Origin: CAZKNF01 sp964554105
GTDB taxonomy: Bacteria > Bacteroidota > Rhodothermia > Rhodothermales > VXPQ01
Assembly: GCA_964554105.1 (NCBI GenBank)
Contig: CAZKNF010000087.1
Coordinates: forward strand, 1-12,217
Direction of reading: 5' to 3'
DNA: 12,217 nt
In this document: in pieces, positions 7,419-12,217 of the stretch
Position numbering within the stretch: position 1 is the first letter of the stretch
Layout: every line of letters starts with the position of its first letter
Translations under genes and position numbers: made by a program
Notes under the pieces: model-generated
What the model was told of the DNA's origin: nothing
Databases searched by the model: none
The model's input: the letters and a program-made list of their open reading frames with translations, nothing else

Positions 7419-8711
7419 ATGAAAACACATGCGCTTTATACCCTCCTGATCGCCGTTTTCGTACTACTAGCCGGCTGCGATGATGGCGGCATCACGGACG
7501 ATCCAGGCGGTGAGGGAATCCCCGTTCCCTCCGCCTACGCCTTCGAAAGTCGCTTCGACGAAGGCGAGAGCTCTGTCTTTTACGGCGGACAGGTCGTCCG
7601 CAATCTGCTCATAAACGACCTGAAGATCGGGGTCGACGGCCTCGGCAAAGCCGGCGCGACCGCCATCAGCGAACAGGATTTGCTCCGTCTGTACGAGCAT
7701 GAGGACGGGGACAATCTCGCAACCGTGACCACCACCGGCACGATCCCGCTCGAAGAGGATCGGTACTCGGCAATCGCGACGGAGAAGGATCTCACCGGCA
7801 AGCTCGATGGAGCGATCTTAATCGGCTGGGACCGCACAGCCGACGACGTGATTCGTGAATACATCCAGCAGATCGCCGCCAACTCGCAGGACGCGTCGAA
7901 GCGCGGAACGCCGGCCGTCTATACGACCGACGAAGGGGTCGACATGAGCCAGATGATCAACAAGATCCTGCTGGGTGCCGTCGTGTATTCGCAGGGGACC
8001 GGCACGTATCTGAATGGGATTCTGGATCGCGACAACACTGCGCCGAGCGGTGACAATCCGTTCACCGCGATGGAGCACGGCTGGGATGAGGCGTTCGGAT
8101 ACTTCGGAGCCGCGCGCGACTACGCGCAGTATTCAGATGAGGAGCTCGCGAGCGACATGCTCTGGCGTGATTCGAACAGCGACGGCGCGATCGACCTCCA
8201 GAGTGAATACAATTTTGCGTTCTCGCGCAATGCCGCGAAGCGCGACCAGGGTGGCAGCGGCGTCGATTTCACCGGCGAGATCTTCGACGCATTCCTCGCC
8301 GGACGCACCGCGATCGCGAACCAATCGACCGCGCAGGAGATCGCCGAGCAGCGCGACATCATCGTCTCTGAATGGGAGAAGGTCATCGCCGCGACCGTCG
8401 TTCATTACATTAACGACACCGTAGACGATATGAGTGCGCTCACGCAGGAGCGGATCGACGAGAAGAATCACACCGCGCTGAATACGCATTGGGCCGAGAT
8501 GAAGGGGTACGCCTTCGCACTGCAGTACAATCCATTCAAGGCGCTCACCGATGGGCAGCTCGAGGAGTTCCATGCGCTCGTCGGCGATGCGCCAGCCTAC
8601 GTGCTCCCCGGCACCGACGACTACGACGCGGCGGTGGCGGATCTGCTCGCTGCACGGGATATCCTGCAGGCGGCGTATGACTTTTCCGACGCCAACGCGG
8701 CCGGATGGTAG
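7419..8711 (+). CDS. DUF4856 domain-containing (imelysin-like) lipoprotein
   Basis: This 430-residue lipoprotein has a signal peptide ending in LLAGC (lipid Cys 20) followed by an acidic linker (DDGGITDDPGGEG). The mature protein matches DUF4856. It has an opening YAFESRF...SSVFYGGQVVRNLLINDL region (40-68), the signature MEHGWDEAFGYFG (218-230), a calcium-loop-like DSNSDGAIDLQSEYNF (251-266), NAAKRD (271-276) and VVHYINDT (327-334). DUF4856 proteins are relatives of imelysins, which sit on the bacterial surface or in the periplasm, are often iron-regulated and are thought to bind metal or heme. The HGWDEAF motif appears to take the place of the imelysin GxHxxE motif. The gene lies 35 bp after the receptor and overlaps the next gene by 7 bp, so it belongs to the same operon. 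It is probably the metal-binding partner of the receptor. Confidence 0.88.
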   Translation: MKTHALYTLLIAVFVLLAGCDDGGITDDPGGEGIPVPSAYAFESRFDEGESSVFYGGQVVRNLLINDLKIGVDGLGKAGATAISEQDLLRLYEHEDGDNLATVTTTGTIPLEEDRYSAIATEKDLTGKLDGAILIGWDRTADDVIREYIQQIAANSQDASKRGTPAVYTTDEGVDMSQMINKILLGAVVYSQGTGTYLNGILDRDNTAPSGDNPFTAMEHGWDEAFGYFGAARDYAQYSDEELASDMLWRDSNSDGAIDLQSEYNFAFSRNAAKRDQGGSGVDFTGEIFDAFLAGRTAIANQSTAQEIAEQRDIIVSEWEKVIAATVVHYINDTVDDMSALTQERIDEKNHTALNTHWAEMKGYAFALQYNPFKALTDGQLEEFHALVGDAPAYVLPGTDDYDAAVADLLAARDILQAAYDFSDANAAGW

Positions 8712-10189
8712 GCAGACGCCGCATCGTCGTCGGACTCTCATGCAGCGGGCTCGTCGCTGCATCCGTGGCGACGCGGCTCGCATCCACGATCTACTACGTA
8801 GAGGACACGGACAGCCTCCGCTTCGCGCTGAGCGTCTCCGAAGGCTTCGATCTCGTCGCGCTGCAGCCGCACTTTCCGGGGTATCCGGTATTCTGGGCGG
8901 CGGCCAGCGTGTTCTATGAGATGACGGGCAGCTTTGCCGCCTCGTTTTCGCTGGTGGGCGGATTGGCGACCGCTGCCGTGGTCATCTTCGGCATTCGACT
9001 GTCGGGACGCGATCCGCTTTCCGCAGAAAGTATGGCGATAGGTTTTTTGCTGTTTTTCAACCCGATGATCTGGCTGATGGGCAACCGCTACATGCCGGAT
9101 CTCATGGGTCTGGCGGTCGCCCTGGCCGCGCTATCGATGTTCTCCGCGTCGCACAGGCGGGAATCTGACCCAACCGCCGGCACACTGCCGCTACTTGCCG
9201 CCGCCGGATTTCTCACCGGCCTCCTGGCGGGAATTCGGCTTTCGTATGCTCCGCTCCTGCTTCCCGCGTACCTGCACGCTATAGGTCGCTGGCAGGTCCG
9301 TCGGGCGGGACACCTCGTCGTATGGACGCTCGCCGGCAGTCTCATCTGGTTCATTCCGATGACGGCGGACACGGGATGGGATGCGCTTCTGGAGGCGGCC
9401 ACTCAGCAGACCGAAGGCCACTTCACGGAATTCGGAGGCACGGTCGAGACGGATCCCAATCTCGCAGCGCGCGCCGAGCGCATGTTTGAAGCCGTGTGGT
9501 CCGATGGACTGGGTGCATGGTGGCGCGGCCGCCATCCACTCACCGGACTGGTCGCGATGGGTTTGCTGTTATTGACAGTCGAAGCCGTGCGTGCGCGAAC
9601 GTCCGCGCCCGGCAGCTCGCGTCGCCGGACGACGTCGATTCCCCTGCTGCTTACCGCTTCGGCTCTCACCTACGCGATCTGGATCTATTTCTTTCAGAAC
9701 ATCATCTACAAGAGCCGGCACGTGCTGCCGCTCGTCGCGCTCGCGTGTATTCCGCTGGGGATCGGCCTCGCCCGACTCGCACGCGGCGGCGCATTCAGGA
9801 CGGCGGTGCAGCGCGTTGCCGCCCGGACCCTTGCCGGCGTGTTTGCTGTTGCGTACGCCGCCGTTACGCTCGTACTCGTCGTACAGCACCGCGAACCGAC
9901 CGCCATCGCGCAGATCAAGGAGTACGTCGAAGAGAAGCGCCCCGAGACGATCGTCTCAATTCCGCTCGTCAACTTCTATCTGTCGGCCCAGAACATCGAG
10001 GCAGACTTCCTGTCGATCCAGGACGAGGCGGATCGCGCGCGCCTCGACACGCTACCAGGGAGCGTGATGGTCATCGGACGATTCCCCGAAATCATGCCGC
10101 AAAACCCCGCAGCGGCCGACACGTTTTACCACAATCCGTATGTCAACCGCATGTGGCCCGAGGTGGAGGTATATGTCCACGACCGATGA
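8705..10189 (+). CDS. Polytopic membrane glycosyltransferase-like protein (GT-C fold, GT39/DUF2723-like)
   Basis: The product is 494 residues with about ten hydrophobic segments (around 7-27, 77-98, 109-124, 131-148, 160-190, 203-219, 280-294, 312-332, 338-357 and 373-394). A soluble C-terminal part follows from about 400. An acidic EDTD (33-36) lies in the first extracytoplasmic loop, and LQPHFPGYPVF (53-63) follows. Both are features of GT-C enzymes, which take sugar from a polyprenyl-phosphate donor outside the inner membrane. KSRHVLPL (336-342) fits the family too. The acceptor and sugar are unknown. The start ATG lies within the preceding stop (ATGGTAG), so translation is coupled to the DUF4856 gene. 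An enzyme of this kind in a metal-uptake operon is unusual. It might modify the lipoproteins, the envelope or a ligand, but none of this is shown. Confidence 0.75.
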   Translation: MVGRRRIVVGLSCSGLVAASVATRLASTIYYVEDTDSLRFALSVSEGFDLVALQPHFPGYPVFWAAASVFYEMTGSFAASFSLVGGLATAAVVIFGIRLSGRDPLSAESMAIGFLLFFNPMIWLMGNRYMPDLMGLAVALAALSMFSASHRRESDPTAGTLPLLAAAGFLTGLLAGIRLSYAPLLLPAYLHAIGRWQVRRAGHLVVWTLAGSLIWFIPMTADTGWDALLEAATQQTEGHFTEFGGTVETDPNLAARAERMFEAVWSDGLGAWWRGRHPLTGLVAMGLLLLTVEAVRARTSAPGSSRRRTTSIPLLLTASALTYAIWIYFFQNIIYKSRHVLPLVALACIPLGIGLARLARGGAFRTAVQRVAARTLAGVFAVAYAAVTLVLVVQHREPTAIAQIKEYVEEKRPETIVSIPLVNFYLSAQNIEADFLSIQDEADRARLDTLPGSVMVIGRFPEIMPQNPAAADTFYHNPYVNRMWPEVEVYVHDR

Positions 10190-10718
10190 TCGCCTGATGC
10201 AGATTCGTCCGGTGAGCAGCGACGAGGAATGGAAACACGCCAGGCGCATTCGCACGCGCGTCTTTGTCGAAGAGCAGGCCTGTCCGCCCGAGCTCGAGTG
10301 GGACGATCACGAAGGGGAGAGCCGTCATCTGGTCGGGTATGTGGATGGCGAGGCCGTCTCCGTCGCCAGATGGCGCACGGTGCGCATCGACGAACGGAGC
10401 GCGGCGAAGCTGGAGCGTATCGCTGTCCTGCCCGACTATCGCGGTCGGGGACTCGGCCGATCGATGGTCGCCTTCCTCATCGACGATGCGCGACGCGCCG
10501 GATTCGACGCATTCGTTCTCCACGCGCAGAAGCATCTCGAAGCATTCTACCGGGCCTTCGACTTCGAGCGCCAGGGCGGCATCTTTAAAGAGGCGGGGAT
10601 CGAGCACGTCAAGATGCTGCGAATCGATCGCCCGAGCACCCGCGATGATTCAGATTCAACGATCACCCGCGGGGATTCAACTCCGTATCGACGACGTCCG
10701 GATTCAGCCTCACCGTAA
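10173..10718 (+). CDS. GNAT family N-acetyltransferase (ElaA-like)
   Basis: The 181-residue protein is predicted to transfer an acyl group from CoA. RTRVFVEEQACPPELEWDDHE (28-46) is typical of the ElaA-like subgroup. The CoA-binding motif A is ERIAVLPDYRGRGLGRSMVA (81-100), with RGRGLG holding the pyrophosphate. LHAQKHLEAFYRAFDF (116-131) and FKEAGIEHVKM (138-148) complete the fold. The start at 10173 is chosen because GAGGTG (10160-10165) lies 7 nt upstream. It overlaps the glycosyltransferase stop by 17 nt. The earlier in-frame ATG at 10140 lacks such a site. The conserved domain ends near residue 151. The last 30 residues are polar, low-complexity sequence, of which the final 18 or so lie opposite the end of the PPIase gene. 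The substrate is unknown. Being last in the operon, it may be a passenger or a partner. Confidence 0.88.
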   Translation: MSTTDDRLMQIRPVSSDEEWKHARRIRTRVFVEEQACPPELEWDDHEGESRHLVGYVDGEAVSVARWRTVRIDERSAAKLERIAVLPDYRGRGLGRSMVAFLIDDARRAGFDAFVLHAQKHLEAFYRAFDFERQGGIFKEAGIEHVKMLRIDRPSTRDDSDSTITRGDSTPYRRRPDSASP

Positions 10719-11733
10719 CCTTCTCGCGCAGCTCGTTGACAGCTGCTTCTACGGCCTCCCGGCGGCGCGTCTGCGTAAGCATCTGCCGCGCCTCGGTTGT
10801 ATCCATCAGCTCGCCGGTCTGCTCGCCTGTTTTCCGGATGATGTGGTAGCCGTACTGCGTCTCCACGAGATCGTTGGTCACGTCTCCCGAGTCTTCCAGC
10901 GCGAATGCGGCATCCTCAAACGGAGGCACCATCTGTCCGCGGCTGAAGTATCCGAGATCCCCGCCCATCTCTGCCGTGCCGTCCTCCGAGTGCCGTCGCG
11001 CCATCTCCGCGAAATCGGCTCCGGCCTGGATGCTGTCGAGCACCATCTGCGCTTCCTGCTGTATCGAATCGCGCGTCTCGGCAGGTGCATCGTCTGGAGT
11101 AAGGAACAGGATATGCTGCGCCTGAACCTGATGCGACTGGCTTTCCCGAAAATCCGTTAGCTCGGACTCGCTCGGCTCGGACACATCCTCCGACAAGCGG
11201 GCAATCATCTGCTCCTGGCGAAGCATGTCGCTGATGTTCTCGCGCAGCTGCTGAATCGTCAGATTATCCGCGGCAAGCGCCTGCTGGAAGGACTCCTCAT
11301 CCGGGAACTGCGCTTTAATCTGCTCGATCCGCTGATCGACCGTGGCCGAATCGACGCTGACGCCCTGCTTTTCGGCCTCTCCGAATAGTGCGTGCGTGAT
11401 CACGAAGTCCTCGAGGATGTTCTTCCGCAGCTCGCGAGCCTGATTCGGGTCCCCGGCAATCTGAGGCATCTGATTGACGATCATCTGGAACTGCGTGCGA
11501 AATTGTTCGCTAGTCAGCGAGTCGGCTCCATATTCGGAGGTGACCACGGCGGCGAGTGTGGAATCCTCCAGCTCCTCGCCCATGGTGTACATGCGAGCGT
11601 CGTCGTCGCCATCCTGTGCGGTCGCATCGTCATCGGAGCCACAGGCCGCGAGAGAGAAGGTGAAAAGGAGAAGCAGCGCCGTAAACAGGACGTGCTTAAG
11701 GGCGGTGCGTGTGGCAAGAGAAAGTGTGTTCAT
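10663..11733 (-). CDS. Peptidylprolyl isomerase lipoprotein (SurA/PrsA-like, parvulin domain)
   Basis: This 356-residue lipoprotein likely helps secreted or outer-membrane proteins fold in the periplasm. The signal peptide ends FSLAAC (lipid Cys 31). An acidic stretch follows (GSDDDATAQDGDDD). A SurA-like helical chaperone region spans about 70-195 (QFRTQFQMIVNQMP, RKNILEDFVITHALFGEAEKQG, EESFQQALAADNLTIQQLRENI). The parvulin domain spans about 203-303, with QAQHILF (204-210), DFAEMARRHSEDG (240-252), GGDLGYFSRGQMVPPFEDAAF (257-277, key residues GGDLG and MVPPFE) and TQYGYHIIR (292-300). An upstream in-frame ATG at 11832 would add 33 residues before the signal peptide. It is rejected in favour of the ATG at 11733, which gives a normal signal peptide. 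No Shine-Dalgarno sequence is seen. Its 3' end overlaps the GNAT gene by 56 bp, tail to tail. Confidence 0.92.
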   Translation of the reverse strand: MNTLSLATRTALKHVLFTALLLLFTFSLAACGSDDDATAQDGDDDARMYTMGEELEDSTLAAVVTSEYGADSLTSEQFRTQFQMIVNQMPQIAGDPNQARELRKNILEDFVITHALFGEAEKQGVSVDSATVDQRIEQIKAQFPDEESFQQALAADNLTIQQLRENISDMLRQEQMIARLSEDVSEPSESELTDFRESQSHQVQAQHILFLTPDDAPAETRDSIQQEAQMVLDSIQAGADFAEMARRHSEDGTAEMGGDLGYFSRGQMVPPFEDAAFALEDSGDVTNDLVETQYGYHIIRKTGEQTGELMDTTEARQMLTQTRRREAVEAAVNELREKVTVRLNPDVVDTELNPRG

Positions 11734-11788
11734 TCGGTTAGCGCGTTTCGCTCGATCCGTGAATGTGAGTAGAAGACATCGCCCTGGA

Positions 11789-11819
11789 GACAGGTCCGGA
11801 AGACAGGCGTTCGCCTGTC
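11789..11819. promoter_or_regulatory. Triple GACAGG element: candidate operator or 5'-UTR hairpin of the PPIase gene
   Basis: AGACAGG occurs twice in direct orientation, 13 bp apart (11788-11794 and 11801-11807). The second copy forms a perfect 8-bp dyad GACAGGCG-TT-CGCCTGTC (11802-11819). All three half-sites lie 56-86 bp upstream of the PPIase ATG. On DNA this could be a binding site for a dimeric regulator. In RNA it is a strong hairpin in the leader. No T-tract follows on either strand, so it is not an intrinsic terminator. Confidence 0.4.
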
Positions 11820-11854
11820 GCAGGAAGGGCAAATTCGGTCCGTTGTACAGGGAT

Positions 11855-11890
11855 GATAGGGGGTTGGTCCTGCCTATCCTTTTAATTTTT
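11855..11890 (+). terminator. Terminator-like stem-loop on the plus strand
   Basis: GATAGG (11855-11860) pairs with CCTATC (11873-11878) and is followed directly by CTTTTAATTTTT. It would end a plus-strand transcript, yet the nearest plus-strand gene, the GNAT gene, stops more than 1.1 kb upstream and the PPIase gene lies between. It could limit readthrough or antisense transcription before the tRNA gene. The 6-bp stem with a 12-nt loop is modest. Confidence 0.35.
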
Positions 11891-12164
11891 GTGAACTCGA
11901 AACCTGGTATATAGCCTCGCGTTGAGATGGATCCCGTTTTTTAACGGAGGTTCGGGAGTACATTTTTTGGCGCTGTGTTGCCATTTGGCGGCCACGCGGT
12001 TCGGACGACGCCGCCGCTGGTGTTCCAGCGCATTTGTCGCCCGCCTGTTTGACGCGTTGTTTTCTCGCCCTCGGGAGCCCCCAATCAGTTGCTTGGGCAA
12101 TCTGTTGTCCTGGTGGCATATGCAACAACCTGCGCCATTCCTCGCTCCCGCCGTCCCGTAATAT

Positions 12165-12217
12165 GCCGCGTTCGTCTAGGGGTTTAGGACGCCAGCCTCT
12201 CACGCTGGTAACACGGG
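12165..12217 (+). tRNA. tRNA-Glu (anticodon CUC), partial at right edge
   Basis: The acceptor 5' strand GCCGCGT (12165-12171) is followed by TC, then a D-arm GTC...GAC (12174-12190) with GG in the loop. The anticodon stem CCAGC/GCTGG (12192-12196 with 12204-12208) encloses the loop CTCTCAC, giving anticodon CTC at 12199-12201, which reads GAG (Glu). The variable region TAACA and the start of the T-stem CGGG are the last bases visible. The UUCGUCUAG...AGGAC segment is typical of bacterial tRNA-Glu. The 3' part, including the T-loop and acceptor 3' strand, lies beyond the window. Confidence 0.93.

Larger units (their letters stand above)
11734..12164. other. 431-bp intergenic region with several dyads and no convincing gene
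   Basis: The region lies between the PPIase start (minus) and the tRNA-Glu gene (plus), so it should hold promoters for both. I see a triple GACAGG element (11789-11819), a terminator-like stem with T-tract (11855-11890), CCGTT-TTTT-AACGG (11934-11947) and CGCTGG-TGTT-CCAGCG (12015-12030). TATATA occurs at 11908-11913, without a well-spaced -35 on either strand. Open frames here are short and have unlikely composition, so no protein gene is called. A small RNA cannot be excluded. Confidence 0.6.

Noticed and set aside
8133..8783. 216-codon minus-strand frame at the end of the DUF4856 gene
   Set aside because: The plus strand carries the DUF4856 signature through this stretch; the antisense product is Arg-rich with no motif.
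10140..10172. Earlier GNAT start at 10140
   Set aside because: No ribosome binding site and extra residues outside the family; GAGGTG sits 7 nt ahead of the ATG at 10173.
9496..10197. 233-codon plus-strand frame inside the glycosyltransferase gene
   Set aside because: Arg/Asp-rich shadow of a hydrophobic membrane protein frame; no domain.
10264..11160. 298-codon plus-strand frame bridging the GNAT and PPIase genes
   Set aside because: It is out of frame with the GNAT motif and antisense to the parvulin domain; both real genes explain the region.
11791..11802. CAGGTCCGGAAG matches the tetraloop region of bacterial SRP (4.5S) RNA
   Set aside because: The bases after it (ACAGG) do not restore the TCC-GGAA-GGA stem or the conserved AGCAG internal loop, so the match is a short coincidence.
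11734..11832. Longer N-terminus for the PPIase from the ATG at 11832
   Set aside because: It would place 33 residues ahead of an otherwise standard lipoprotein signal peptide and would cover the repeat element upstream.
11922..12161. 79-codon plus-strand frame before tRNA-Glu
   Set aside because: Mixed Cys/Trp/Arg composition, no domain, no good start context beyond a nearby GGAGG, and it spans predicted hairpins.
1..12217. Search by eye for CRISPR arrays, insertion sequences, integrases, toxin-antitoxin pairs or defence genes
   Set aside because: No regularly spaced repeats, transposase or recombinase motifs, or recognisable defence proteins were seen. The tRNA at the right edge is cut off, so an attachment site beyond it cannot be judged.

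Overview
The window looks like chromosomal DNA from a GC-rich member of the Bacteroidota/Rhodothermota side of the tree (Salinibacter- or Rhodothermales-like; this is an inference). The grounds are a TonB-dependent receptor with an N-terminal carboxypeptidase-regulatory-like domain, a DUF4856 lipoprotein, several lipoproteins with acidic residues right after the lipid cysteine, and a near absence of Shine-Dalgarno sequences. Only two genes have a clear one. I see no insertion sequence, integrase, CRISPR array or phage gene.

Layout, left to right. A di-heme oxidoreductase (DHOR/DUF1111) lipoprotein gene enters from the left edge on the minus strand (1-569, C-terminus missing). Next, also on minus, is a four-helix DUF2254 membrane protein (671-2053). 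It is divergent from a short-chain dehydrogenase/reductase with a C-terminal hydrophobic segment (2230-3252). A NifS/IscS-like cysteine desulfurase (3326-4486, minus) converges on the SDR. A plus-strand block of five tightly packed genes follows: a 72-residue lipoprotein, a FecA-type TonB-dependent receptor, a DUF4856 (imelysin-like) lipoprotein, a GT-C-type polytopic membrane glycosyltransferase, and a GNAT acetyltransferase (4670-10718). This runs tail-to-tail, with a 56-bp overlap, into a SurA/PrsA-like parvulin lipoprotein gene on minus (10663-11733). After a 431-bp gap holding several dyads, the window ends inside a tRNA-Glu(CUC) gene.

The centrepiece is the five-gene plus-strand block. 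It begins with a good -10 element overlapped by a 21-bp palindrome with TTTAGA/TCTAAA arms, which is the sort of site expected for a metal-responsive repressor. FecA-type receptor plus DUF4856 lipoprotein suggests uptake of iron or another metal chelate across the outer membrane. The DHOR family at the left edge is one I recall seeing near imelysin-type genes, and its gene is preceded by a similar TTAG(N)CTAA dyad, so the two may belong to one regulon. The membrane glycosyltransferase and GNAT enzyme are joined to the metal-uptake genes by overlapping start and stop codons. That is unexpected and is the best candidate here for an undescribed functional link. Promoter, operator and regulon statements are inferences from sequence pattern only.
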